Counted from the stretch's first letter, positions 10,668-21,625 are shown. The stretch is 64,000 nucleotides of DNA from Corylus avellana (GCF_901000735.1 NC_081548.1:6885364-6949363); one strand, 5' to 3'. Program-made: numbers and translations. The notes: generated from the sequence alone by a model not told the origin.

Positions 10668-12013
10668 TGTTGTGGAAAATATATACCTAAATTAATAGGT
10701 AAATAATTGTACGTTTTACCTGCAAGTGCACAAGGTCAACAAAGTAGTATATGGTGCAAGTACAGGATCAATCCCACGAGGATTGCTGAATTTTTTTTTT
10801 TGTTTAAAAATAAATTCCTTAAGTAAAACAGAGATTGATTGAGTTGATAATAATAAAAAGGTAGGGCTTTGATATCCACCACTAATTATATTCAATTAAT
10901 ATAACAATATGCCAATACTTTGATCATGTTATGCATATCTAATATTTGTTAACCTAAGGGCATGGGTGTATACTCCTTAAGCTATAGATTTTCCTAAGCA
11001 ACGAGTTAGGCACGGGTGTATACTCTAACTCTTCTCTTTCCTAAAGGATTTACCATGGTATATACTAAGTTGTTCTTTAGAAAAGCATATGTTCTATGGA
11101 AATCGACAAACACACGAGGCCTAGGGCATGAGTGTATACTCTCGGTTCCCCATGTTGATTAACCCAAGAATCGCGGTGTGTATTCTTTTGCCACTTATGT
11201 TAAACCCATGACTCGGTCATCCAAATTGATTTAACTAACTAGTCCATACCACATGCATATGTTGATCAGGCATACACATATGAGGAATTCATGCAAGCAG
11301 GTATTAATCAAGTTAAATAGCACAACAAGATCATCACAAAGGCACCAATATTGAAATATTAATTAAACATAACTAGGGCTTCAATCTAGCCCTACTAAAT
11401 AAATTAGCTACACATAGAGTTGATGTTAAACATCTTCATAAAGGAAAAGAATAAACCCAAGACTTGAACTTAAGAGCTCATATTCTTCTCCTTCTCCAAG
11501 CCCTCTTATTCTAAAGGCTTAAGAGTCTATTTATAGGCTTTAGAAGTCTTTGGAAAAGTAGTAAACCCTAAGGATTTCGTAGGGCTTCAATCCTATTACA
11601 ATTGGGAGTTGAGAAACCCTAATATGGAAATAGGGACATTCTGGCCGCCACCTTGAGTTGTCTCTTGCGCACGGGTGCAATCGATCGCAACTCGTGTGCG
11701 CTCGATCGCAGGTATGCGATCGATAATTCTTCTGGCATGCGCTCGATCGCTCCTGGCCTGCTTTGTACTATGTCCTCTAGGGTACTGCGCTCGATCGCAG
11801 GTACCCTGCGATTGATCACAGTGTCAGGGAGTTCCAATTTTTTCCATCTTCTCTTTTTGAACCCAAATCACCCAGTTTTACTTCATTTTCTTCCAAAAGC
11901 CTGTAAAAGCATGAAAAACACGAAAAGGACATAAAATGGCCTAATTAACCAAAACCAAAGGATTAAAACATGCAAGTTAAGGGCTAAAAATATGAATATT
12001 TAAGCACTTATCA
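10668..12013 (-). repeat. 5' LTR of the Athila-type element
   Basis: The segment begins TGTTGTGG and ends CTTATCA on the plus strand, giving the usual TG...CA ends, and lies directly next to the primer-binding site. It is about 1346 bp. It contains CTCGATCGCA palindrome modules (11675-11825) and AT-rich sequence. The outer edge falls at the start of the CRK exon remnant. No second copy exists in the window for age estimation. Confidence 0.72.
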
Positions 12014-12237
12014 CTATACAAAATGATCCAATTGATAGGCCAACAATAGAATCCATAGTTCTCATGCTAAATAGTTACTCGATTCCTCTGATGTCACCTA
12101 AAGAACCAGCATATTTCTTTAATAGTGTAGGAGAGCAAAACATGCAATCAAATGAGACAAAATCGGACCAATCTGGAAGCAAATCACTGCCCATGTCTGT
12201 TGATGAAGCATCTATTACTGATGTATACCCTCGGTAG
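12013..12237 (+). pseudogene. C-terminal exon remnant of a cysteine-rich receptor-like kinase (CRK/DUF26 type)
   Basis: Seventy-four codons plus stop are readable from the LTR edge to TAG at 12235-12237. They contain DRPTIESIVLML, the last conserved helix of the Ser/Thr kinase domain, then a Ser-rich tail ending SVDEASITDVYPR, which matches the shared C-terminus of CRK kinases (consensus VNEASIT.LYPR). The rest of the gene would lie upstream, to the left, but the Athila LTR begins exactly here and no further kinase sequence is found in the window. CRKs are plasma-membrane kinases of stress and defence signalling; this piece is a remnant. Confidence 0.8.
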
Positions 12238-12783
12238 CATTATGGTGGCTGATGCCTAATCCGAAATGAAAATACAAAGAAAACAAGGTGCATCTCCCTC
12301 TATGCTTAGAACTTGATGCCCATTCGTAATTTTGTCTCTAGAGTATTTGAGTTATTAGTACGTGTCTTTAATTGCAAGTTGTTTTACATTTGGACCACTC
12401 AAATTTGTGAAGGAGAAACGACGTAGTGGAAGACTAAAGTAATTAATCAAATAGCAACGTCTTTAATTCTGTAAGGAGAAGCGTCTTCGTGTTATCTTAA
12501 TCCTATAAATTCAATAGATCAACCATTAGATTTGTGAACTCATATAGATCCCATATAAATTTAATGGTGGATTCATCCATTCACTATAGAGATAGTCAAA
12601 AGATGGTTGCAAAATGAATGAATTATATCATTTTTCTTGGTGAACCACACACAAACTCAATAGTGGATTCATCCATTCACTATTCGTCGATGAGTGAAAG
12701 ATGTGATGGATAATGATTTTTATCCTTTGTCAAAATGATACGATGTGTAAAAGATATGTTGGTTGATCCAAGACATTCCTTGC
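12238..12783. other. CRK 3' flank, no gene seen
   Basis: AT-rich sequence after the kinase stop. It includes two short direct repeats of GTGGATTCATCCATTCACTAT (near 12567 and 12664). No coding region is supported. Confidence 0.4.
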
Positions 12784-13215
12784 CACTTGCTTATAGTGGT
12801 AGTGCTTACTGCAAGCACGCTACACTTGCAGTTAGGGCCAAACAAATTCACCGACTAACTGCTAACCGACTGACTTTCGACAGACACCAACCGTGATCGA
12901 CTAGATGATGGTCGGGAGGCAGCATGATTTTTTTCTATTCCGAATTTTTTTGTGCGGTCGGCGAAAGAGGTTTTTCTAACCGAACTGACTTCACCGACCG
13001 ACTTTACAGACAAATTTTTCATTTTTCCACATACTGACATTACCAACCGACATTACCGAACCGACTTTACCGACTGCCATTCGGTGTCGATAAAAAAATT
13101 GGTAGAATAAGTCTGTGAAATTTCTAACTTTTTCGAAAAGAAAAAAAAAAAAATTCTACCGAAAACGACATTACCGACTAACGCTCAGCCCTGCTTGCAG
13201 TAGCCAGTAGTAGTG
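12784..13215. mobile_element. Possible non-autonomous CACTA-like element with ACCGAC repeats
   Basis: The interior is filled with copies of ACCGAC and CATTACCGAC motifs in both orientations, as in CACTA subterminal regions. The flanks contain an inverted pair around CTACTGCAAGCA (12806-12818) and TGCTTGCAGTAG (13192-13203), and the right end reads GTAGTAGTG. The left end starts CACTTG rather than CACTA and no 3-bp duplication is convincing, so the boundaries are uncertain. Confidence 0.3.
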
Positions 13216-13299
13216 AAGAATCGAAGATAGCCATCTAAGCAAAAAGTAAGATTGATTATTTCGGAAAAACAAAACAGTAAACAATTACTATAAAATATG

Positions 13300-13440
13300 A
13301 GAAATGTTAGGGATCTTTTTTATCCTTACAAAATTGATGTGCCTTTAAAATTACTATTGAATTTGTTCTAATGGTAATCTTAAAAGTCACATCAACTTTG
13401 AAAAAATATCAAAAGAGAATAAAAATGCGGTTTCTAATAT
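13300..13440. repeat. Short foldback (MITE-like) repeat
   Basis: Two halves are imperfect inverted copies centred on AAAATTGATGTG and CACATCAACTTT. A related half-copy occurs near 62880-62980. No clear target-site duplication. Confidence 0.35.
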
Positions 13441-14109
13441 TATTTGTAAAATAGTCCTTATCCTCTAATTCCCACATTCATAATAGATCAAACCCTGCTT
13501 TGGGGAGTAATTCTAAAACTCACTCTTATGTCACTCCACATCATTTTTTGAGTGACACAAGAATAACTTTTAGTATTGCTTAGCTTCCATTTTCTTAATG
13601 AACAAATAAAGTTTAGTCCAAACCACGGCCAAGTTGTGGGTGGGTCCAAGATTATTTATTTATTTTTTATAATTTTCATTTTTTTTTATACAAGGGGTAT
13701 TGTGGACATTTTAACTAAAAAATGGATGAAATTAAAAAGAGTTAAACATAGGATATCGACATTGCAAATTTTTAAACTTCGAAATTACTTCACGAAGTAT
13801 AAGTAAAGTTTCACCAATTTAATTTTAACCATGGAATGGATCTCTCAATTTCCCTTGAATGTAGAGGACCGTGATATTAATGGTCATATTATTCTATGCT
13901 TCATTTTCTCATGAATTTAATATAGATTTTTTTTTTTTTTTTTTTAAAAAAAAAGGGAATTTAATATAGATCTAGATTTGAAATAGTCAAACAGGTGATT
14001 CTCAAAAGCTCATCTTCTCATTTTATAGCAACCTATTCACGGACTGTCAACACAAAGCTAAGTTTCAAATAATGCAAACTTAATCATTTAATCAATAGTT
14101 TAATAATAA
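13441..14109. other. AT-rich spacer, no gene seen
   Basis: Contains homopolymer runs (13920-13955) and the first of three copies of a short host repeat starting near 14068 (see findings). No coding region is supported. Confidence 0.4.
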
Positions 14110-14117
14110 TATAAAAT

Positions 14118-14561
14118 AACGTCAATACCTTTTTTAGTACTTAAGTTTTCACTTTTCTTTTTTTTTCCCACTTAAGTTTTAATTTAAATTACAGATGATA
14201 CCTAATTTATGGGTAAATACCGGTTTAGTACATCAGTTACCATTCCGTCAATCAAACTAACGAAATGACGTGTAATAACAAAAAATGCCACGTGTCCTAA
14301 CAAAAATAAAAAAAGTTATAAAACTAATTAAAAAATATGGGGTGGCCGGCCAAAGGGAGTGGCCGGCCACCCCCATTTTGGCCATTGAGGGTGGCTCTAG
14401 GGCCGGAATGGGGTGGCCGAAATTAGTTTGGTTGATGAAATGTGACGAAAGTATTAAATTGGTCTTTACCCATAAGTCAAGTACCATTTGTGATACGATT
14501 TAAAACCTACGTATGAAGAAATAAAAAAGTGAAAACCTAAGTACTAAAAAGTTATTAACCC
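14118..14561. mobile_element. MITE with about 130-bp terminal inverted repeats
   Basis: Both ends carry inverted copies of TTTAGTACTTAAGTTTTCAC followed by a region around TATGGGTAAA. The flanks repeat TATAAAAT (14110-14117 and 14562-14569), an 8-bp target-site duplication. The centre holds a palindrome of GGTGGCCGGCC units. Length 444 bp, no coding. An 8-bp duplication fits hAT or a degenerate MULE. Confidence 0.68.
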
Positions 14562-14630
14562 TATAAAATCTCATAATCATCACATAATGCACACTTAATA
14601 ATTTAATCAATAGTTTAATAATAATATAAA

Positions 14631-16768
14631 GGGAAAATGTATAATTAGTTCCTGAGTCAACCCTTCAAAATTTAAAAATCCTTAAGTTTTTTATTTTCGA
14701 AAATTTACTCCCTAAGTCAATTGAAATGACAATAAAATTCCTACCGTCAAAATTTTTTAACAGCCGTTAGTCCTAATCAAAACGCACCATTTCACCTCAT
14801 TAAAATATTAATTTTTTATTAATTTAATTTTAAAATTTAAATCTAAAAAAAAAAAAATTAATCTTTTGTCAACTCACCGACAGGACTTCTTGCCCCAAGC
14901 CTGGCGAACACACCCCAGCTCTCGAATCTCTCCGGCAACATCAACGGTGGTTTGGCTTCGGTGGTGCCTTCTCCAGTTATTGAAGAACAATTGATTTCTC
15001 AGGTAGATTTCCAGTTGGTGACTTCTTGCTATTACCGAACAAAAAAAAGAGAATTTTACTGCTTGTTCTTGTTATTATATCTTGATGGCCTTTTATCTTT
15101 ACAATTTCAGGGTCTCTACTGCGATTATCAAAGGGAGAAAACATGACTGTTGTCGATCTGATCATTGCTCAAAGTTTTTGGTTTCTCGGTCTGGGTTTTG
15201 TTGGTAGAAGGATTTTCTGAATGGGTTTTGCTTAGTCATTTTTTTTTCTTTCTATTTTTGGTATATGGGATTTTTTCAGCTCGTCAGATGTCAACGTTTG
15301 GAGAATCTGGTTGTTTTCCTCAGAGCCAAGCTAACGTTTGCCCAAGTAGAGAGAGAGTTGATCAGATCTTAGATTCTAACTTGAACAAAAGGGTTTGCAA
15401 TTCGTACAGCATAAGCAGAGCAGTCACTTGTAAAGGTAATGGAAAAAGCATTTTCGAGCTAGATTAAGGTACAGATAGACCAACCATGGAACAGCCCCAT
15501 ATCTATCCTTTCGAATAAAAAGAGGGCAAGGAGAATTACAGCAAGCATCAGAAAGGTTTAAAAAGATTTCACAGGCTCAAAAGATTCCAACATGCTTAAG
15601 ACGGCTAAAACACATTAACAGAGGCATGCATAACATTGTCTCTTAAGATGTTGGATTCTCATACACAGGACTCAAGAGCGCAATTTCAATAGCCCTTCTC
15701 AGAAAGGGAATTACATCAAAATTGTACATCTAAAGAAGGGATTCTGGTAGATTGGTAGTGCCTGGTTTGATTGAATTGGGTTTTTTCTTGGGTTCTCAAT
15801 ATTGAGAAAATTTGAGTGTTTTTTACTTTGTTTGGTTTGAGGAAGACCTTTTTTGGCATTGGATTGTGCTCTATAATGATGTATTGTTTTGAGGAAAAAT
15901 TGGAGGTTTGGATGTTTGTGATTACTCTAATCATTCAAATATGACAATGGAACTGTAGTAGTGCATTGTCGTTGTTAGGAGAGATCCATAGGAAGATGGC
16001 CGCCAGTTCCACAACCCCTCCTTCCTCTCCTCTGCGAATTCACCAACTTCCTCTGTCACCTTACCACCACCACCTTCTTCCCCTGCTCCGTCGAATTCTT
16101 CAACTATGCCTAGTCAAACTACTGACACCCTAGGGCCTTCATCCCCTTCAACCCCTTCAACTCTAGCTCCTCAGTCTCCTCCACCGGCAGTCCCTGCTAC
16201 TCCTCCTCCATCCCCGCCAGCTTCACCCCCACCGGTATTAACACCACCTCCAACCTCACCACAACCTTCTCCGCCAACTTCACCCCCACCATCAACTTCA
16301 CCACTGCCATCGCCACCAGCATGACCCTCACCATCATCCCCCTCCAGTTTTATCTTCGCCGCCGCCACCACTAGGAGGCTCTCCTCCGCAAGCATCCCTT
16401 ACACCTCCGGTGACAACCCCACCTCCCCCTCGAGCCATTCCACCAACTGCATCTTTACCTCCTCCACCCAATGATCCAACACCGCCTCCCTCCAATCCAG
16501 ATCTGGGAAATTTTTACGATCTCTTCGGAATTATCTTTAATTTTAATTTTTTTTAATTTTAATTTTATAATTAAATTAATAAAAAATTAATATTTTAATG
16601 AGGTAAAACGATGCGTTTTGATTGGGACTAACGGCTATTAAAAAATTTTGATGGTAGGGATTTTATTGTCATTTCGATTGACCTAGGAAGTAAATTTTCG
16701 AAATAAAAAAAACTTAATGATTTTTAAATTTTGAAGGGTTGACTCAATGACTTATTATACATTTTTCT
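14631..16768. mobile_element. Pack-MULE: MULE ends flanking captured gene fragments
   Basis: Long terminal inverted repeats of about 230 bp (14631-14860 and 16540-16768) begin GGGAAAATGTATAATTAG on the left and the near-identical AGAAAAATGTATAATAAG on the right. A 9-bp duplication TAATATAAA flanks the element (14622-14630 and 16769-16777), the size expected for Mutator-like elements. There is no transposase. Between the repeats lie non-repetitive GC-richer segments resembling genic sequence, including a proline-rich PERK-like fragment. The part at 15165-15475 looks like exon with intron sequence but I cannot name its source. Confidence 0.75.
15996..16510 (+). pseudogene. Captured proline-rich PERK/extensin-like N-terminal fragment
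   Basis: An ATG at 15996 starts a Ser/Thr/Pro-rich reading that changes frame near 16030; from there to 16323 the frame is rich in Pro, Ser and Thr with SPPP, TPPP and SPPT units. Another frame change after 16324 continues Pro-rich coding to about 16510. This composition is typical of the extracellular region of PERK receptor kinases or of extensin-like proteins. No transmembrane or kinase region follows; the right MULE repeat cuts it off. It is a fragment, with PERK the best guess. Confidence 0.5.
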
Positions 16769-16804
16769 TAATATAAAATATCCTAATTATCACATAATGC
16801 AAAC

Positions 16805-16920
16805 CTTTTTTTTTTTTTTTTTTTTTTCGACATGTCCATACAAGAAGGGGAGTGGGATTCGAACTAGATCCCCATTTATAAAATGTGGTCCCCAATCGAT
16901 TGAGCTACCCCTTGGGGACG
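16805..16920 (-). mobile_element. tRNA-derived SINE
   Basis: Minus-strand reading has a box A (TAGCTCAATCGATTGG) and box B (GTTCGAATCCC), the internal RNA polymerase III promoter of tRNA-derived SINEs, then a body ending GGACATGTCG and a poly-A of about 23 nt (the T run at 16806-16828). The flanks repeat CATAATGCAAAC (16793-16804 and 16921-16932), a 12-bp target-site duplication. It shares box layout and 3' tail with the SINE at 55964-56087. Confidence 0.85.
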
Positions 16921-17265
16921 CATAATGCAAACTTATGTACAAACTATAAACCAAATTAAAGAAACTGAGAAACACACTCCCATCCATGCATTAATCTTAG
17001 CAACATCGATTCGTCTAGCTGTAAAAGAAAAGACAATATAAAGAAATTTAAATGAAAATTTTTTTTTGAAAAATACGTAAAGATTATACGGACCATTAAA
17101 GCCCTAAGGAATTTCGCTCTTATACATTACAAAATACTCATATTTATAGGAAAAATGAGATAGGTATGTATGATAATTAAATATGATTACAATCGAATCA
17201 ATAAAATCAAATCATTATCAATTACAATTAAATGTCTTCAATCAAATCCCATAATATCCTCTAAC

Positions 17266-17266
17266 A

Positions 17267-17315
<49 letters not shown>
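17266..17315. repeat. (TA)n microsatellite
   Basis: An almost pure TA run just downstream of the TNL stop codon. Confidence 0.95.
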
Positions 17316-17317
<2 letters not shown>

Positions 17318-17322
17318 TACAA

Positions 17323-17958
17323 CTACTCAAATTGAAACTTTTGAGATCTCGTCACAAAAGAGTAAAAAGAATAGTCATTTTCCTCTGTAGCAAGCTTTTT
17401 GAGCTTTTTCTCTTTCATCAAAGTTTGTGAATCATCAATCATATTTGGAGATCTCATTTTTCTCTTAAAGGAGCATCTGTTTTCTATGTTGTTATTGTCA
17501 TCCTCATCATCACTGACAACAATGGCATGATCCTCATCTTTTCCATCAACAACCCTTTCATATACTAGATAGACCCCTATTTTCTTCACAATGATTTCAG
17601 GCCCCCAATCTACAAGAACCTCTACTTCATCACCATCCTCAAAATCATTGGTAAGAACAATATTGCGTAGCAATAGGTGATCTCCAAGAGGGAATGGGCC
17701 ACCAGTTGTTGCTGCCAAATTAGTCAGAATAGTATTCTTGGTATGGTTGATAAATGACATGCTACCTTTATATGAGGATAATACTTGAATGCGTGATGCA
17801 TAGACAACACATACACCAAACTCTTTCAACAAGGGATCAACAGTAGGTACTTCAAAATGTATCGAGTGTCCCTCACACTGATACATGAACCAATCGGGGA
17901 TGTGATTGCCAGGGAGGAAAATGCCAAACACGCTACCAACTCCACGCATAACCCATTC
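17323..17958 (-). CDS. TNL exon 5: post-LRR C-JID domain
   Basis: Codons 940-1150 and stop. The exon opens EWVMRG, then has FLPGNHIPDWFMYQCEGHSI, the signature of the C-terminal jelly-roll (C-JID) domain that helps TNLs bind effectors. A Lys/Asp-rich tail follows. The acceptor follows GATGTAACAG. Confidence 0.85.
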   Translation of the reverse strand, partial: EWVMRGVGSVFGIFLPGNHIPDWFMYQCEGHSIHFEVPTVDPLLKEFGVCVVYASRIQVLSSYKGSMSFINHTKNTILTNLAATTGGPFPLGDHLLLRNIVLTNDFEDGDEVEVLVDWGPEIIVKKIGVYLVYERVVDGKDEDHAIVVSDDEDDNNNIENRCSFKRKMRSPNMIDDSQTLMKEKKLKKLATEENDYSFYSFVTRSQKFQFE

Positions 17959-18087
17959 CTGTTACATCAGCAGAGGATGATGTGTGTTAAATTATTAATT
18001 AAGTGATACGAGATAATATGATATCATAACAGAGGTCCTAAGTTGAAATCCTACTCCACGCATTATTCTATTTTAGTTAAAAATTAA

Positions 18088-18531
18088 ATTAGGGGAAACT
18101 TCACTTTAGGCCCCTGAATTACAGCGCGTTTTGGCAAGCAGCCCCAAACTTTAAAACCTCTCAATTTCACCTCTTGAACTTTCAATTTGATGCAATTTAC
18201 CCCATCCGACAATTTTTGCCGTTAAAACCCTTTAAAAGACAAAATTACCCTTCAATTTTCTTTTTATTAAAAAATTTTGAAAAAAAGGGTTAAATTTGAA
18301 ATAATAATTTTTGGCCCGTGATTTTTTTTTTTTTATAATAATTTTAAAAAAATAATAATTTTGAAATTAAGGATAAATTTGAAATTTTATAAAAAAGTCA
18401 GGGGTATAAATATTATTGTCTCTCTTTTAACGTTTAAAATCTGACGGAGGGGTTCAAATTGAAATATTTTGAAGTTTTGGGAGCATGTCAAAACGTGCTG
18501 TAATTCAGGGATCTAAAGTGAAGTTTCCCCT
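18088..18531. mobile_element. MULE-like MITE in TNL intron 4
   Basis: Ends are inverted copies of AGGGGAAACTTCACTTTAG, and terminal homology continues for over 100 bp. A perfect 9-bp duplication AAAAATTAA flanks it (18079-18087 and 18532-18540). It has no coding sequence. Its right end is only about 36 bp from the exon 4 donor. Confidence 0.85.
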
Positions 18532-18567
18532 AAAAATTAAGAGAGACATAGAGAGAGAAACACGTAC

Positions 18568-19485
18568 CTGTAGGAAGCTTTGCTTAAAAGTATGTGTTAG
18601 ATTCATGCACCCTTCCATGCCAACAGACACAATAGGATTTGACCGCTTATCCAGGCCTGGAATTTCAACTAATTTGTGACAGTTAGTAAGGTACAAACCA
18701 TTCATATTTGAGAGCTTTGATAGATCCGGCATTCTTTCCAGTGCAGTGCAGTGTCTTGCATCTAAAAAAATCAAACTTGCTGGTAAATTCGGAATTGATT
18801 TAAGCTTTCTACAACGATCCAATCTGAGATCTTGAAGCTTCGAAAGACCACCTAGGCTTGTTGATAGACTTTCAAAACTATTGCATCTTAAATCTAAAAT
18901 TTTAAGAGAACATAAATTCCAAAGATCTGTAGGAATTCCATCATCCGATAAATTGCAGTCCCAAAGACATAAGTGTGTTAGTGAGTTCAAGCCTTGTAGT
19001 GCAACTGGCAGTAGATTGACTGACTTAGGACTTTTCCTTGGTGATATCCAAGACCAAAAGAGTGATGGCAATGACTTAGACGGTGATCCCTTACACCCAC
19101 ATAGAGATAAATATTTGAGATTCTTCAGTTGCACTATACTAAAAGGCACTTGTCTTATAGCAGTTCTGTCTGCAAGAAGAGTTGTCAATGATTCCATCTC
19201 CCCCAAGTTGTCAGCCAAATTGTGCATTTTAGAACACCCAGAAAGAATGAGAGTTTCTAGAGACTTCAACTTATAGAAACTCCTTGGCAAACTTTTAAGG
19301 CATTTGCAATCTTTCAAATTCACCAAAACAAGATTACTAAGACCTCCAATGGAGTAGTGAACCTCAACCAAACTCGTACAATCTTCAAGTATTAATTGCT
19401 CTAGATTTGGGAGTTTTGAAAAGTCAGGGGTCTGGCTCAGATAATAAGAGTGACTGAGATTTAGGATTTTCATCTTCTCAAGCAA
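18568..19485 (-). CDS. TNL exon 4: leucine-rich repeats
   Basis: Codons 634-939. It starts LLEKMKILNLSHS and contains about ten LRR units, such as LPNLEQLILEDCTSLVEVH and LKSLETLILSGCSKMHNL. LRRs form the effector-contact surface. In frame with exons 3 and 5; the region is downstream of the premature stop. The donor GTACGT begins at 18567. Confidence 0.9.
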
Positions 19486-19600
19486 CTGCTAAACAAATGA
19501 GAAAACAACCAATGAAAAAGGAAGGAAAGCGTAATATTAGAGCCTAGAACATAAAAATAATAATAATAATAATAAATAAATAAATCATTGATTATTTTAC

Positions 19601-19876
19601 CTTGGGACTTTCCCAAACTTCTTTGAGATTGCTATATTGCAAGTCAATCACAACTAAGTTTCTTGGATAAAAGTCACTTGGAATAAACTTTAGGGGGAAT
19701 CCATGCCAACAGAGCCACCTTTATTCTTTGGAAAGATATTTATAGTCTCCAGTGAGTCGTACGTGATCAAGTTGGAGTAATCTTAGTCTCTGCATCTTAA
19801 TAAATGCTTCTGAATTGAAATTCATCCTACTTAGACTTGTCAATTCTAAAGTAAGCCCTTCAACTGCATTTGTTCC
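19601..19876 (-). pseudogene. TNL exon 3: NB-ARC/LRR junction with in-frame stop
   Basis: Codons 542-633, starting GTNAVEGLTLEL and ending with YSNLKEVWESPK, a typical TNL exon that opens the LRR region. TAA at 19721-19723 interrupts it as codon 593; the sequence either side aligns with the family without a gap, so it is a point nonsense change. Confidence 0.9.
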
Positions 19877-20194
19877 CTGTAAAAACACAAGAATTGCATG
19901 AGACAAGTGATTATCCAAACTTATCACATAATCTATCTTATTATTCATTTCATTTATTGCGCTTTGATTAATATAATGTAATCATGTTTGCAACTACAAA
20001 AACAATAGAATGATGTTCGGAAAGGAAAAAAAAAATGTTCCTATTTTCAAATAAGAAATATATGGATTACACTTTCAAGGCATATGATTAGTGTGAATTA
20101 GTACACATTTGCTTCCTGAAATAACATATATCTTAGAAGAAAAAAAATGCTTTGTTTTTCTTTCAATGTTTTCAATGGAGAAAGTTCTTATTAC

Positions 20195-21293
20195 CTTGTG
20201 CTTTGTCAATATATCAAATGCATCCTCATGCAGCCATAATCTACTCCATTTCCCAAGTTCATTGGGGTGCTTTTCACGAACGATTTCTCTTCCCATGTCT
20301 CGCAACAAATCATGCATTGTAAATTCGTTTGTCTCACTAACTTTAAGAAGACACCGCTGAATGAGGACACTAATTCCAATCTTTGCAAAAAAACCACAGC
20401 CATCCAATATTTTTACAACATAGTCTATATCCTTTCCTATGAAGAAACATGATATGTCAAGGAATATATCCTTTTCAGTATTGTCACTTAGTCCATCAAA
20501 ACTTATTCTAAGTTTATTTTGAATTTGCTCATGAGGAATCCTCTTCAATTTATCTAATGCACTTTTCCATTCTAGCATGCTCCTAGAGAAAAGGAATGAG
20601 CCCAAAACTTCAAGTGCTAGTGGCAATCCTCCACAGTAAGCAACAACACTTCTTGACAAATCAGTATAATCTTCAATAGGATAACTATTCCTAAAGGCAT
20701 GCCAACTAAAGAGCTCAAGAGAGTCAATGTCATTCATTGTTGTAACTCTATATACACTATCCACTTTTAGCTCCTTTAGCAAATGCTCATCTCTTGTTGT
20801 TATAATAATTCTACTTCCCAAACCAAACCAGTCACGCCTACATATGGCATTCAGTTGCTCCATTTGGTCTACATCATCAAGTATCACAAGTATTGCTTTA
20901 TTACAAAGTCTTTCTTTAATCATATTGATTCCTCTATCAACACTACTTATCTTTATCTCGCTTGTCTTCAATATGTCAAAAAGAAGTTGTTCTTGGAGAT
21001 GAACCTGACCCCTAGGTTCCTTGGAAGTTTCCCTAACATTTGCAAGATAACTTTTACCTTCAAGTCCATGAAAAAATTGGTTATAAATGGCTTTAGCAAT
21101 GGTTGTTTTGCCAATTCCACCCATTCCCAAGATTCCTACCATGCGAATATCGTTAGCTCCAACATTTAACCCAAAAGTTATGTCTTGAACATGAGAATCT
21201 ACTCCAATTGGGTAAAGTGCTATAAACAAGTGTGTGTTGTTCAGTTCTCTTGAAATCTCTTCAACAATTTTCCTAATAAACTTTGCTTCATGC
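20195..21293 (-). CDS. TNL exon 2: NB-ARC domain
   Basis: Codons 175-541. All nucleotide-binding motifs are present: P-loop GMGGIGKTT (231-239), kinase-2 LVILDDVD (310-317), RNBS-B GSRIIITTRD (334-343), CGGLPLAL (395-402) and MHD (501-503). It binds ADP/ATP and acts as the switch of the receptor. The acceptor follows AATTTCCAG and the donor is GTAATA at 20194. Confidence 0.93.
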
Positions 21294-21625
21294 CTGGAAA
21301 TTATTTTAAGAAGTAGAGTCACATTATACAAGAGAGAATCGAAATATAAGTTTCATATACACGAATATGTAAAAACTTATAACATATTAGTTTTGGCCAT
21401 TATCCTTAACTCATTAGCATTTATCATACTGATGGGTCAAAGTTTGAAGAAACTAAATTTTTATACCATAGAATTATGTTAACCCAAAATCCAATAGACT
21501 CAAAACCTCTCTCACACGGACAAAAAAAATTATCCTTGCTTTTAATTCCTTGACAAAGAATAGTGTTTTGTTCTCCGCAACACTCTTTTCAAACCTATAG
21601 TGCAGCTGGCAAAGTAAGATTTTTT

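Larger units (their letters stand above)
4620..12013 (-). mobile_element. Ty3/gypsy retrotransposon, Athila/Tat (non-chromovirus) lineage, truncated
   Basis: On the minus strand, in order: 5' LTR (10668-12013), primer-binding site (10641-10661), leader, gag (start 10278), protease, reverse transcriptase, RNase H and integrase. Gag sequence, the DLGA protease variant, the FMDD reverse transcriptase motif, absence of a chromodomain and the tRNA-Asp-like primer site fit the Athila/Tat branch. It is dead: stops at 9826, 7492, 6742, 6166 and 5647, and no 3' LTR. The LTR edge interrupts a receptor-kinase exon, so it is an insertion. Left boundary is approximate. Confidence 0.85.

Noticed and set aside
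11619..11934. Overlapping frames on both strands in the LTR
   Set aside because: They exist because the CTCGATCGCA modules are near-palindromic and free of stops; no protein family matches.
16106..16324. Functional PERK or extensin gene
   Set aside because: Frame changes on both sides, no signal peptide, transmembrane or kinase part, and location inside Pack-MULE ends.
16805..16920. tRNA gene
   Set aside because: Box A and B are present, but the sequence does not fold to a full tRNA, ends in poly-A and is flanked by a duplication; it is a SINE. The same holds for 55964-56087.
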